NCBI RefSeq assembly: GCF_033441515.1
Contig: NZ_JAWQJT010000001.1
Coordinates: 4,216,001-4,280,000 of the forward strand
Length of the DNA stretch: 64,000 nt
Direction of reading: 5' to 3'
From: Amycolatopsis solani
Lineage (GTDB): Bacteria > Actinomycetota > Actinomycetes > Mycobacteriales > Pseudonocardiaceae
The notes under the pieces were generated by a model. It was given only the letters and a program-made list of their open reading frames with translations. It ran no database searches and was not told where the DNA came from. Below, piece by piece: positions 1-8,089 of the stretch (the first letter of the stretch is position 1; each line of letters opens with the position of its first letter). The position numbers were made by a program, and so were the translations under genes.

Positions 1-60
1 CATCAGCCGTACGACGTCCCGCGCGGGCGGGTCCGTCTGCAGCACGATCCCGAAGTCCAT
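1..60 (-). CDS. LLM-class flavin (probably F420-dependent) oxidoreductase, N-terminus only
   Basis: Only the first 20 codons are inside the window, starting at an ATG at 60 and reading MDFGIVLQTDPP then ARDVVRLM. This opening is typical of the LLM-class oxidoreductases that recur beside dihydropyrimidinase genes in actinobacteria and are predicted to use F420 or flavin. The start lies 7 bp after the dihydropyrimidinase stop codon on the same strand, so it is probably the next gene of the same catabolic operon. The family assignment rests on a short N-terminus plus context. The substrate is unknown; a redox step on a dihydropyrimidine or hydantoin is an inference. Confidence 0.6.
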   Translation of the reverse strand, partial: MDFGIVLQTDPPARDVVRLM

Positions 61-67
61 CGCTACC

Positions 68-1450
68 TCAGTTCAGGTATTGGTTCAGCGCACGGGACAG
101 GAACTTGCCGTGCGAGGTCGACCCGGTGAACCCGTCGGGCGACACGACCACGCGCCCCCGTGACAGCACCGTGTGCACGCGGCCGGTGATCTCGAGCCCC
201 TCGTACGCCGAGTAGTCGACGTTCATGTGGTGCGTCGAAGCCGACAACGTCTGCGTCGCCGAGGGGTCGTAGATCACGATGTCCGCGTCGGAACCCGCCG
301 CGACGACTCCCTTCTTCGGGTACAGCCCGAACATCCGCGCCGGCGTGGCCGAGCACGTCTCGACCCAGCGTCCGAGCGTCAGCTCACCCGCGACGACGCC
401 CTGGTGCAGCAGGTCCATCCGGTGCTCGACACCCGGTATCCCGTTCGGGATGGCCCGGAAGTCGCCCCGGCCCAGCTCTTTCTGGTCCTTGAAGCAGAAC
501 GGGCAGTGGTCGGTGGACACCACGGACAGGTCGTTCGTCCGCAGCCCGCGCCACAGGTCGGCCTGGTGCGACTTCTCCCGCAGCGGCGGCGAAGCGACGT
601 ACTTCGCGCCCTCGAAGTCCGGCTTCGCCAAGTCCTCAATGGACAAGTAGAGGTACTGCGGGCACGTCTCGGCGAAGACGTTCTGCCCGTCGTTGCGTGC
701 CTCCGCGACCGCCGCAAGCGCTTGCGACGCCGACAGGTGCACGATGTACAGCGGCGAACCGGTGACCTTCGCGAGCTGGATCGCCCGTGACGTCGCTTCG
801 CCCTCCAGCTCCGGCGGCCGGGTGAGACCGTGCTGCACGGGGTCGACGTTGCCGGCGGCGAACGCCTGCGCCGCCAGCTGGTCGATCGCGATGCCGTTTT
901 CCGCGTGCATCATGATCGTAGCGCCGATTTCCCGCGCTTTCTGCATCGCCAGCAGGATTTCCCCGTCCGTGGAGTAGAACACCCCCGGATAGGCCATGAA
1001 CATCTTGAAGCTGCCGATGCCGGCGTCGACGCAGGCTTCCATCTCCTTCAGCGACTGGTCGTTGACGTCGGAGACGATCATGTGGAAGCCGTAGTCGATC
1101 GCGCAGTTGCCGTCGGCCTTCGCGTGCCACTTGTCCATGGTGGACAGCAGCGACGTGCCCTTGGCCTGCACGGCGAAGTCGATGATCGTCGTCGTGCCGC
1201 CCCAGGCGGCCGCGGTGGTGCCGGTCGAGAACGAGTCGACGGAGTGCGTGCCGCCGAACGGCATCTCCATGTGCGTGTGCGCGTCGATGCCGCCGGGCAG
1301 CACGTACTTGCCGGTGGCGTCGATCGTCTCGTCGCCCTGCAGCGTCCCGGGCGCCCCGACGGCGGCGATGGTTTCGCCGTCGACGAGGACGTCCGCGAGC
1401 AGCGCGCCCGACGGCGAAACGACCTGACCGCCCTGGATGAGCGTGGTCAT
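68..1450 (-). CDS. hydA: Dihydropyrimidinase / D-hydantoinase
   Basis: A cyclic amidohydrolase of 460 residues, normal for the family, that opens the ring of dihydropyrimidines or 5-substituted hydantoins to N-carbamoyl amino acids. The metal-binding HxH is at residues 58-60 (DAHTHMEMPFGG). The lysine expected to be carbamylated is K149 in GSFKMFMAY. Later metal ligands lie in MMHAENG and YIVHLSA, and the catalytic Asp in STDHCPF. The ATG at 1450 shares one base with the TGA of the upstream nitrilase-family gene (TGATG), which suggests translational coupling. The reading frame stays open upstream, but that part is opposite-frame noise. Together with the permease and nitrilase it encodes reductive pyrimidine or hydantoin breakdown. 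Exact substrate preference cannot be read from sequence. Confidence 0.93.
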   Translation of the reverse strand: MTTLIQGGQVVSPSGALLADVLVDGETIAAVGAPGTLQGDETIDATGKYVLPGGIDAHTHMEMPFGGTHSVDSFSTGTTAAAWGGTTTIIDFAVQAKGTSLLSTMDKWHAKADGNCAIDYGFHMIVSDVNDQSLKEMEACVDAGIGSFKMFMAYPGVFYSTDGEILLAMQKAREIGATIMMHAENGIAIDQLAAQAFAAGNVDPVQHGLTRPPELEGEATSRAIQLAKVTGSPLYIVHLSASQALAAVAEARNDGQNVFAETCPQYLYLSIEDLAKPDFEGAKYVASPPLREKSHQADLWRGLRTNDLSVVSTDHCPFCFKDQKELGRGDFRAIPNGIPGVEHRMDLLHQGVVAGELTLGRWVETCSATPARMFGLYPKKGVVAAGSDADIVIYDPSATQTLSASTHHMNVDYSAYEGLEITGRVHTVLSRGRVVVSPDGFTGSTSHGKFLSRALNQYLN

Positions 1451-2289
1451 CAGGCCTCCGTGAGCGGTCCGTAGGTGTCCGGGCGGCGGTCGCGGTAGAA
1501 CGCCCACAGGTCCCGGACCTCGTCGAGCTGCGCCATGTCGAGGTCGCGCACGACGACCTCGTCCTCGGTGTCGGACGCGGCGTCGCCGATCAGCTGGCCG
1601 CGCGGGTCGGCGAAGTACGTCTGGCCGTAGAAGTCGTTGTCGCCCAGCGGTTCCTTGCCGACGCGGTTGATCGCACCGACGAAGTACTCGTTGGCCACCG
1701 CGGCCGCCGGCTGCTCCAGCTTCCACAGGTACTGCGACAGGCCGCGGCTGGTCGCCGACGGGTTGAACACGATCTTCGCCCCGGCCAGGCCCAGCGCGCG
1801 CCAGCCCTCCGGGAAGTGCCGCTCGTAGCAGATGTAGACGCCGATGCGGCCCACGGCGGTGTCGAACACCGGGTAGCCCAGGTTCCCGGGCCGGAAGTAG
1901 AACTTCTCCCAGAACCCCTTGACCTGCGGGATGTGGTTCTTGCGGTGCTTGCCGAGGTACGTGCCGTCGGCGTCGATCACCGCGGCGGTGTTGTAGTACA
2001 CGCCGGGCTGCTCGACCTCGTACATCGGCACGACCAGCACGACGCCGTGGCGCTCGGCCACCTCCTGCATGAGCTTGGTCGTCGGGCCGTCCGGGATGCC
2101 TTCGGTGTAGGAGTAGTAGTCGGTGTCCTGCACCTGGCAGAAGTACGGCCCGTAGAACAGCTCCTGCAGGCAGACGACCTGGGCGCCCTGCGAGGCGGCG
2201 GTGGCGATGTGGTCGACCGCCGCCTTGATCATGGACTCCTTGTCACCCGTCCACCGCTGCTGGATCAATCCGGCTCGGACGACGCTCAC
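1450..2289 (-). CDS. Nitrilase-superfamily amidohydrolase (beta-ureidopropionase / N-carbamoyl amino acid hydrolase-like)
   Basis: A 279-residue carbon-nitrogen hydrolase. The catalytic triad is visible: E43 in LQELFYGPYFC, K117 in KHRKNHIP and C154 in VYICYERHFPEG. Enzymes of this branch hydrolyse N-carbamoyl beta-alanine or related N-carbamoyl amino acids to the free amino acid, CO2 and ammonia, which is the step after dihydropyrimidinase. The gene is coupled to dihydropyrimidinase downstream by a TGATG overlap. Its ATG at 2289 lies inside the 3' end of the permease gene (47 bp overlap), so the three genes form one operon. Length and motifs are intact. Assignment to beta-ureidopropionase rather than another carbamoyl hydrolase rests on operon context. 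Confidence 0.88.
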   Translation of the reverse strand: MSVVRAGLIQQRWTGDKESMIKAAVDHIATAASQGAQVVCLQELFYGPYFCQVQDTDYYSYTEGIPDGPTTKLMQEVAERHGVVLVVPMYEVEQPGVYYNTAAVIDADGTYLGKHRKNHIPQVKGFWEKFYFRPGNLGYPVFDTAVGRIGVYICYERHFPEGWRALGLAGAKIVFNPSATSRGLSQYLWKLEQPAAAVANEYFVGAINRVGKEPLGDNDFYGQTYFADPRGQLIGDAASDTEDEVVVRDLDMAQLDEVRDLWAFYRDRRPDTYGPLTEA

Positions 2290-3811
2290 TGATCTCCTCC
2301 TTCTTCGTTGCGGGCAGGGACAGGGCGGCGAAGACGGCGAACGCGCCGACGAAGCCGACCACCCAGTTGTAGTCGTAAAGCGGCTTGAGGAACGGGATCA
2401 GCCCGGCGTCGGGGAACGGGCCAGTATTTGCGGCACTGTAGGCGCCTCCTACTGCTAGTACGGCTCCCACCAGCGTGGCGACCAGCGCGCGCCAGTTCCA
2501 GCCGCCGCTGAACCAATACACCCCATCGGGTGTGTAGAGGTCCTTCAGCTTGAGCTTGGTGCGGGCGACCACCCAGTAGCCGGCGACGAGCACCCCGGCC
2601 ACCGCGCCGAGCAGGCCGCCGTAGAAGCCGAGCCAGGCGAAGATGTAGATGTTCGGGTCGGAGTAGAGCCGCCACGGCTGGATCAGGACGCCGATGACGC
2701 CGGTGATGCCGCCGCCGATCGCGAACGTGATCTTCTTCGGGAAGGCGTTCGAAAAGTCGTAGGACGGGCTGACGACGTTGGCCGCCAGGTTCGCCGAAAT
2801 CGTCGCCAGCACCAGCGCGACCAGGGCGACGACGACCACGATCGGGCTCGAGAACTTGTCCGCCAGCTGCGCCGGGTCCCAGATGTCCTCGCCGTAGAGG
2901 ACGTGCCCGCCCGACGTCGTCAGAATGGCCACGATCGCGATGAACGTCATCGTCGTCGGCAGGCCGAGGATCTGGCCGCGGACCTGCTTGCGCTGGCTGC
3001 CGCCGAAGCGGGTGAAGTCCGGCATGTTGAGCGAGAGCGTCGACCAGAACGCGATCATCGCCATCAGGGACGGCGCGAACACCTTCCAGAAGTCCGGGCC
3101 CCAGCCGAGCTTGCCGCCGTCGGACAGGATCGGGCCGAGCCCGCCCGCCTTGACCAGCACGTACCCGAGCATGATCAGGAAGCCGACCGACACCAGCGGC
3201 GCCGTCCAGTTCTCGAACCGGCGGACCGCTTCCATGCCGCGCCAGATGATCAGCATCTGGCCGATCCAGAAGACCACGAAGGACAGCCACAGCGTCCAGT
3301 GCTGGCCGGCGACCACCGGCGAGTCGCGCCACCACGAGCCGAGCAGGCGCCCGAGGATGACGTAGATGGCCTCGCCGCCGACCCAGGTCTGGATGCCGAA
3401 CCAGCCGCACGCGATGAACGCGCGCAGCAACGCGGCCAGGTTGGCGCCGCGCAGGCCGTAGAACGCGCGGGCGAACACCGGGAACGGGATGCCGTACTTC
3501 GTGCCGGCGTGGCTGTTGAGCAGCATCGGCGCGAGCACGATCAGGTTGCCGATGGTGATCGTGATCAGCGCCTGCACCCAGTTCATGCCGAGCGCGATCA
3601 GCGACGCGGCCAGTGCGTAGCTGGGGATGTTGTGCGCCATCCCCATCCAGAGCGCGAAGTAGTTGTAGGTGGTCCAGGTCCGCTTTGCGACGGGGACGGG
3701 GGCCAGCTCTTCGTTGAAGAACCGGCTGCCTTCGAGAGACCCGGCGTCGGCGGGGTCGAGCTCGACCCGGCCGTCGTCGTGCACGCGCTGGTCTGCGGGT
3801 GTCGGCGCCAT
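2243..3811 (-). CDS. NCS1-family nucleobase/hydantoin permease
   Basis: A 522-residue integral membrane protein with about twelve hydrophobic segments and a short charged N-terminus. It matches the nucleobase:cation symporter-1 family, which carries cytosine, uracil, allantoin, hydantoins or thiamine. Family features include the early WTTYNYFALWMGMAHNIPSY stretch and the NMPDFTRFG segment in the middle. It is the first gene of the minus-strand catabolic operon and presumably imports the pyrimidine or hydantoin degraded by the next products. The ATG at 3811 follows about 200 bp of non-coding DNA shared with the divergent response regulator. The last 47 bp overlap the start of the nitrilase-family gene in another frame. 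The transported substrate is not determinable from sequence. Confidence 0.9.
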   Translation of the reverse strand: MAPTPADQRVHDDGRVELDPADAGSLEGSRFFNEELAPVPVAKRTWTTYNYFALWMGMAHNIPSYALAASLIALGMNWVQALITITIGNLIVLAPMLLNSHAGTKYGIPFPVFARAFYGLRGANLAALLRAFIACGWFGIQTWVGGEAIYVILGRLLGSWWRDSPVVAGQHWTLWLSFVVFWIGQMLIIWRGMEAVRRFENWTAPLVSVGFLIMLGYVLVKAGGLGPILSDGGKLGWGPDFWKVFAPSLMAMIAFWSTLSLNMPDFTRFGGSQRKQVRGQILGLPTTMTFIAIVAILTTSGGHVLYGEDIWDPAQLADKFSSPIVVVVALVALVLATISANLAANVVSPSYDFSNAFPKKITFAIGGGITGVIGVLIQPWRLYSDPNIYIFAWLGFYGGLLGAVAGVLVAGYWVVARTKLKLKDLYTPDGVYWFSGGWNWRALVATLVGAVLAVGGAYSAANTGPFPDAGLIPFLKPLYDYNWVVGFVGAFAVFAALSLPATKKEEISERRPSRIDPAAVDG

Positions 3812-3968
3812 TGCGGCATCCTGCGCGCCTGGTCATCACCGGGGCAACGGCAGAGTGTTCACTCTTCCACGGCCTGGAGTGCAGTCTGTCGATTGCGCGA
3901 ACGGGCGCCGGAGTGCATGACCTGCGTCACACATCTCGCCGTCACGAACCGGCAAAGCGGGTGAAACG

Positions 3969-4008
3969 TCTCCACAGGATCTCCACACTTCACGCGGACG
4001 GTCTCCAC
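3969..4008 (+). promoter_or_regulatory. Helically phased TCTCCAC direct repeats upstream of response regulator
   Basis: TCTCCAC occurs at 3969-3975, 3980-3986 and 4002-4008, with starts 11 and 22 bp apart (one and two helical turns). The last copy ends 23 bp before the response-regulator ATG. OmpR-type regulators commonly bind tandem direct repeats on one DNA face, so this is a candidate autoregulatory site. The function is inferred. Confidence 0.45.
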
Positions 4009-4031
4009 CGGGGGTGCATAGGGTCGTGGCC

Positions 4032-4724
4032 ATGGAACTGGGTGGGCGGCGGGTGCTGGTCGTCGAGGACGACGTCACGATCGCCGCGTCGATCGCGGCC
4101 CGGCTGCGGGCCGAAGGGTTCAGCGTGGACGTCGCCCACGACGGGCCGGCCGCCGTCGAAGCGGACACCGCTTCGGAGCCGGACCTCGTGGTGCTGGACG
4201 TGATGATCCCCGGGTTCGACGGCTTGGAGGTCTGCCGCCGGATCCAGGGGCGGCGGCCGGTCCCGGTGCTCATGCTGACCGCGCGGGCCGACGAGACGGA
4301 CCTGCTGGTCGGGCTGGGCGTCGGCGCCGACGACTACCTCACGAAGCCGTTCTCGATGCGGGTGCTGACCGCGCGGGTGCACGCGCTGCTACGGCGGGTC
4401 GACCGCTCGGCGTCCGTCGCGGGCACCCGGATCGTGCTCGGCGACCTCGAGATCGACGTCGACCAGCGGCGCGTCGCCCGGGCCGGGGTCGCGGCGCAGC
4501 TGACGCCGATCGAGTTCGACCTGCTGGTGCACTTCGCGCGGCGGCCGCGGGCGGTGCAGCCGCGCGAACGGCTGCTGTCGGAGGTGTGGGACTGGGACGT
4601 CCACGGCACCTCGGCGGGGACGCGCGCGGTGGACAGCCACATCAAGGCGCTGCGGCGGAAGCTCGGCGCGGATCTCATCCGGACGGTGCACGGCGTCGGG
4701 TACGCGCTGGAGGCGGGATCGTGA
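4032..4724 (+). CDS. OmpR/PhoB-type DNA-binding response regulator
   Basis: A 230-residue protein with an N-terminal receiver domain (about 1-120) and a C-terminal winged-helix domain (about 135-228). The acidic pocket is E12/D13/D14, the phosphoacceptor D56 (VVLDVMIPG), the switch residue T83 and the conserved lysine K105 (YLTKPF). The ATG at 4032 is chosen over a GTG at 4014 because the domain begins directly after it. The stop overlaps the GTG of the histidine-kinase gene (GTGA), so the pair is co-translated. Three phased TCTCCAC repeats lie just upstream. The sensed signal and regulon are unknown. Confidence 0.93.
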   Translation: MELGGRRVLVVEDDVTIAASIAARLRAEGFSVDVAHDGPAAVEADTASEPDLVVLDVMIPGFDGLEVCRRIQGRRPVPVLMLTARADETDLLVGLGVGADDYLTKPFSMRVLTARVHALLRRVDRSASVAGTRIVLGDLEIDVDQRRVARAGVAAQLTPIEFDLLVHFARRPRAVQPRERLLSEVWDWDVHGTSAGTRAVDSHIKALRRKLGADLIRTVHGVGYALEAGS

Positions 4725-5701
4725 ACCTCGTGCCGCGGCCGCTGGACCGGATCCGGTCGATCAAGCTGAAGCTGGCGATCCTGATGGTCGCGTCCGGCGG
4801 GGTCGCGTTCGCGTTCTTCAGCTGGCAGATCGGCTGGTTCCCGCCGAAGACGATCTTGACCGCGGTGCTGCTGGCGCTGGTGCTGTCGCAGCTGCTGGCC
4901 CACGGGATGACGCGGCCGCTGCGGGAGATGACGGCGGCGGCGCGCGCGATGGCGAAGGGCGACTACACGCGCCGGATCCGCGCGACCACGAGGGACGAGG
5001 TGGGCTCGCTGGCTTCGGCGTTCAACCAGATGGCCGGGGACCTCGGGGACGCGGACCGGCAGCGCCGCGAGCTGATCGCGAACGTGTCGCACGAGCTGCG
5101 CACGCCGATCACGGCGTTGAACGGCGTGCTCGAGAACCTGGTCGACGGCGTCGAGGACCCGGACCCGGCGACGTTGAAGACGGCGCTGCAGCAGACCGAG
5201 CGGCTGGCGACGCTGGTGGACGAGCTGCTGGACCTGTCGCGGCTGGACGCGGGGGCGATCCCGCTGCACAAGACGTCGTTCTCGCTTTCGTCGCTGCTCG
5301 ACGAGGCGGTCTCGGAGGCGGCACTGGTGCGCGGGGTGCGGTTCTCGGTGTCGGCCCCCGACGTACGGGTGACCGCGGACCGCGGCCGGCTGTTCCAGGT
5401 GGTGGCGAACCTGCTGGAGAACGCGGTCCGCCACGGCCCGGCGGGCGGTTCGGTCCGGGTGCTGGGCGAGGTCCGGCCGGGTGAGGTCCGCATCGACGTG
5501 TGCGACGAGGGCCCGGGCATCGCCCCGGCCGACCGGGTGCGGGTGTTCGAGCGCTTCACCCGCGGCGAGCGCCCGTCGGGCGGGGGAACCGGGCTGGGGC
5601 TGGCGATCGCCCGGTGGGCGGTGGAACTGCACGGCGGGACGATCGGGGTGGTCGACTCCTCGCCGGGTTCCCGGATCCGGGTGACTTTGCCGGCTGAGTA
5701 G
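4721..5701 (+). CDS. HAMP-domain sensor histidine kinase
   Basis: A 326-residue membrane kinase that is the partner of the preceding response regulator. Two hydrophobic helices lie at about 17-35 and 44-62 with almost no extracellular loop, followed by HAMP (about 60-112). The dimerisation/phosphoacceptor box is NVSHELRTP with H124. An ATPase domain follows (NLLENAVRHG, DEGPGI, GTGLGLAI). The lack of a periplasmic sensor suggests it reads an intramembrane or envelope signal. It starts at the GTG at 4721 in a 4-bp overlap with the regulator. A strong hairpin follows the stop. Confidence 0.92.
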   Translation: MNLVPRPLDRIRSIKLKLAILMVASGGVAFAFFSWQIGWFPPKTILTAVLLALVLSQLLAHGMTRPLREMTAAARAMAKGDYTRRIRATTRDEVGSLASAFNQMAGDLGDADRQRRELIANVSHELRTPITALNGVLENLVDGVEDPDPATLKTALQQTERLATLVDELLDLSRLDAGAIPLHKTSFSLSSLLDEAVSEAALVRGVRFSVSAPDVRVTADRGRLFQVVANLLENAVRHGPAGGSVRVLGEVRPGEVRIDVCDEGPGIAPADRVRVFERFTRGERPSGGGTGLGLAIARWAVELHGGTIGVVDSSPGSRIRVTLPAE

Positions 5702-5713
5702 CGCTCGCCGGAT

Positions 5714-5766
5714 GTCTTGAATGAGTCATTCAGGGCGTTGGGGGTCCTGAATGAGTCATTCAAGAC
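5714..5766. terminator. Hairpin built from two TGAATGAGTCATTCA palindromes
   Basis: Perfect 21-bp inverted repeat: arms 5714-5734 and 5746-5766, loop of 11 nt. Each arm contains the 15-bp palindrome TGAATGAGTCATTCA (5718-5732 and 5748-5762). It sits just after the histidine-kinase stop, so it may act as a terminator without a clean U-tract. A related structure recurs at 34324-34376, so it is also a member of a dispersed repeat family. Confidence 0.7.
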
Positions 5767-5819
5767 CTTGGGGGGCGCTCGGGCGGGGGTATTTGCGAAC
5801 GTGAACGCGAGGAGTTGAG

Positions 5820-7610
5820 ATGCCGAAGAGCAGTGTGGGTGGACCGGGGCAGCCGGCTGAGGGGAAGGGGGTGCCGAGGGGTAAGCGCCAAGCTGCCGCG
5901 GGTGGCGCGCCGGTCGGTCCGGCTGGGTCCGCGGCGGGCGGCGCGGGTGGAGTGGCTGCGCGTTCGGGTGGGCCTGCGGTGAGGGGTGGGGTTGGCGCGG
6001 GGCCGGCTGGGTCCGGGGTGAGTGGCGCGGGTGGGGTGGGCGCGGGGCCGGCTGGGTCCGGGGTGAGTGGTGCGGGCGGAGTGGCTGCGAGTTCGGCCGG
6101 GCCGGTGGCAAGCGGTGCGGGTGGAATGGCCGCGAGTCCTCCCTGGCCCGCGGCAAGCGGCACCGGCGGAGTCGCCGTTGCCGCTCCGCCTGTCCTCCTC
6201 CACCACCTCCCGCCACCCAAGTCCGCGACCGTCCCCCTGCCTCCGGCCGTGCTCCCCGCCGCCGGTGTCGCCGGGGTGGCCGGGGCGCTCGTCCTCCCCG
6301 TCGACCGGCCCGGCGTCGGCTGGCTGCTCGCCGGCCTGGCCGTCGCCGTCGCCGTGGGGGTCGCGAACCGAGGCCGCTTCACCGCGGGGAGCGTGAGCTG
6401 GGCCGTGCTGGCCCTCGCCCTCCTGAGCGTCGGGACCTTCCGGGCCTCGGGGTGGCTGTTCGTCCTCTGCGTGCCCGCCGCCGTCGTGGCCGGGTCGCTG
6501 GCCGTCGTCGGGGCGCGGACCGTCCACAGTGTCCTCTACGACATGGTCGCGCTGCCCCTCGAAGCCCTCCGCGCCATCCCGTGGGCCGGTCGCGGGCTCG
6601 GGCGCTTCGCCGCCCGCCGGGACGGGGTCGCCCGCCGCATCGCGCTCGCCGTGCTCGGGTCGGCGGTGCTCGTTGCCGTGTTCGTGCCGCTGCTCGCCAG
6701 TGCCGATGCCGCCTTCGCCGCCGTCGTCACCGCCGTGGTCCCCGATCTCAGCCCCGCCGTGCTCGTGCGGTGGTGCGTGGTCTTCGCCGTCGTCGCGTTG
6801 CTCGTGGCGGGAGCGTGCTACTTCGCCGCCGCACCAGCCGAAAAGGCGAGCGACGAGCGTCCGATGAGGACCAAGTACGGTCTGGAGTGGACGGTCCCGC
6901 TCGTCGTCCTCGTCCTGTTGTTCAGCGTGTTCGTCGCCGTCCGGCTGGTCGTGCTCTTCGGCGGCACGGAATACGTCCTGCGCACCAGCGGCCTGACGTC
7001 GGCGGAGTACGCCCGCGGCGGCTTCTGGCAGCTCTGCGCGGTCACCGTCCTCACGCTGGCCATCGTCACCGCGGCCCTGCGCTGGGCCCCGAACACGGCG
7101 AAGGCCGACCGGCTCCGCCAGCGCGTGCTGCTCGGCGCGCTGAGCGCGTTGAGCCTCGTGCTCGTCGGCTCGGCGCTCAGCCGCATGATCACCTACCAGC
7201 AGGCGTACGGCTTCACCGTGCTGCGGCTGCTGGTCGAGGTCTGCGAACTGTGGTTCGGCGCCGTTTTCGTCCTGGTGCTGGTGTCGCTGGTCCGGCTGCG
7301 CCCGTCGTGGCTGCCGCGGGCCGCGATCGGGACGGCCGCCGTCGCGCTGCTCGCGCTCGCCGTGCTCGACCCGGAACGGCTCATCGCCGAGGCCAACCTC
7401 GAGCGCGCCGCCGCCGGGAAGCCGCTGGACCACCACTACCTGGCCGGGTTCTCCGCCGACGTCGTGCCGGTGGTCGAGGCGCGGCTGCCGGAACCGCTGC
7501 GCACCTGCGTGCTGCGGCAGGTGCTCGCCGGCGACGCCGCGGACGGGTGGCCGGCCTGGAACCTCGCCCGCGCCTCGGCACGTGACGTACCTCTCGGGCG
7601 CTGCGGCTGA
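5820..7610 (+). CDS. DUF4153/DUF4173-family multispanning membrane protein
   Basis: A 596-residue protein. Residues 1 to about 120 are a low-complexity Gly/Ala/Ser/Pro tail with a tandem 15-residue unit (GAGPAGSGVSGAGGV). After that come many hydrophobic helices to about residue 540 and a soluble end, DPERLIAEANLERA then PLDHHYLAGFSADVVP, which is characteristic of the DUF4153/DUF4173 group. The function of the family is unknown. The protein lies alone between a two-component system and a protease-inhibitor gene, with hairpins on both sides, so it is probably monocistronic. The ATG at 5820 follows a GAGTTGAG stretch. The long glycine-rich N-terminus could be partly non-translated if an internal start is used. 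Confidence 0.8.
   Translation: MPKSSVGGPGQPAEGKGVPRGKRQAAAGGAPVGPAGSAAGGAGGVAARSGGPAVRGGVGAGPAGSGVSGAGGVGAGPAGSGVSGAGGVAASSAGPVASGAGGMAASPPWPAASGTGGVAVAAPPVLLHHLPPPKSATVPLPPAVLPAAGVAGVAGALVLPVDRPGVGWLLAGLAVAVAVGVANRGRFTAGSVSWAVLALALLSVGTFRASGWLFVLCVPAAVVAGSLAVVGARTVHSVLYDMVALPLEALRAIPWAGRGLGRFAARRDGVARRIALAVLGSAVLVAVFVPLLASADAAFAAVVTAVVPDLSPAVLVRWCVVFAVVALLVAGACYFAAAPAEKASDERPMRTKYGLEWTVPLVVLVLLFSVFVAVRLVVLFGGTEYVLRTSGLTSAEYARGGFWQLCAVTVLTLAIVTAALRWAPNTAKADRLRQRVLLGALSALSLVLVGSALSRMITYQQAYGFTVLRLLVEVCELWFGAVFVLVLVSLVRLRPSWLPRAAIGTAAVALLALAVLDPERLIAEANLERAAAGKPLDHHYLAGFSADVVPVVEARLPEPLRTCVLRQVLAGDAADGWPAWNLARASARDVPLGRCG
5995..6084 (+). repeat. 45-bp tandem repeat inside the DUF4153/4173 gene
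   Basis: Two near-identical 45-bp units (5995-6039 and 6040-6084) encode the 15-residue unit GAGPAGSGVSGAGGV twice. The unit length is a multiple of three, so copy-number change would keep the frame. Confidence 0.75.
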
Positions 7611-7643
7611 ACCGGACCCGCGGGCCAGGCGTGGTTAACCACA

Positions 7644-7694
7644 TGCGCGGAAGGCGCCGGGCCGTCGTGGGGGCGGTCCGGCGCCTTCCGCGCA
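7644..7694. terminator. Bidirectional terminator hairpin between convergent genes
   Basis: Perfect 17-bp inverted repeat with arms 7644-7660 and 7678-7694 and a 17-nt loop. It lies between the stop of the DUF4153/4173 gene and the stop of the convergent inhibitor gene. There is no U-tract, as is usual for high-GC actinobacterial terminators. Confidence 0.75.
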
Positions 7695-7698
7695 CTGC

Positions 7699-8061
7699 TC
7701 AGAACGCGAAGACGTCGTCCGAGTCGCGGTCGGCGGCGCAGCGGTTCGGGAACGTCGTGCGGAACGACACCGGCTTGCCGCGCCAGGTGCCGACCGCCGT
7801 GACGTCGACCGGGGCGTAGATCAGCGTGCACGCCTGGTGCCGCGCGTTGATCCGCGAGAAGTCGCCGCCCGCGCCGGAAAGCACCGCGCACGCCTTGTCG
7901 CGCTTCGGGTGCGTGCCGCCGGTCGGCTCGCACGTGAGCACCACCGAGCCGATCCGGTTCGCGGTGTCGTGGGTGGTCAGCTGCAGCGTCGACGCCGGCG
8001 GCTGCGCGGGCGCGAGGCAGCTCAAGCTCATCAAGCAGGCAGCGAAGGGGAGTAAGGCCAT
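7699..8061 (-). CDS. Secreted SSI-family subtilisin inhibitor
   Basis: Encodes 120 residues from the ATG at 8061. A hydrophobic signal sequence (1 to about 20) is followed by the compact Streptomyces subtilisin inhibitor fold. The LTCEPTGGTHP motif and four cysteines (C44, C58, C78, C108) are placed for the family's two disulfides. The stretch CTLIYAPV aligns with the reactive loop of SSI, making Leu80 the likely P1 residue and suggesting inhibition of subtilisin- or chymotrypsin-like proteases. Family members are exported to block secreted proteases. An upstream in-frame start at 8103 would overlap the PucR gene and lacks a signal-like beginning, so the shorter form is preferred. The segment LSCLAP is weakly lipobox-like. 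Confidence 0.82.
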   Translation of the reverse strand: MALLPFAACLMSLSCLAPAQPPASTLQLTTHDTANRIGSVVLTCEPTGGTHPKRDKACAVLSGAGGDFSRINARHQACTLIYAPVDVTAVGTWRGKPVSFRTTFPNRCAADRDSDDVFAF

Positions 8062-8089
8062 ATCGGTGTCATCGGCAGCCCCGGGGCGA

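Noticed and set aside
5760..7436. A 558-codon minus-strand frame opposite the DUF4153/4173 gene
   Set aside because: Runs of GEHDG-type residues are the antisense of the coding strand, with no fold-like pattern.
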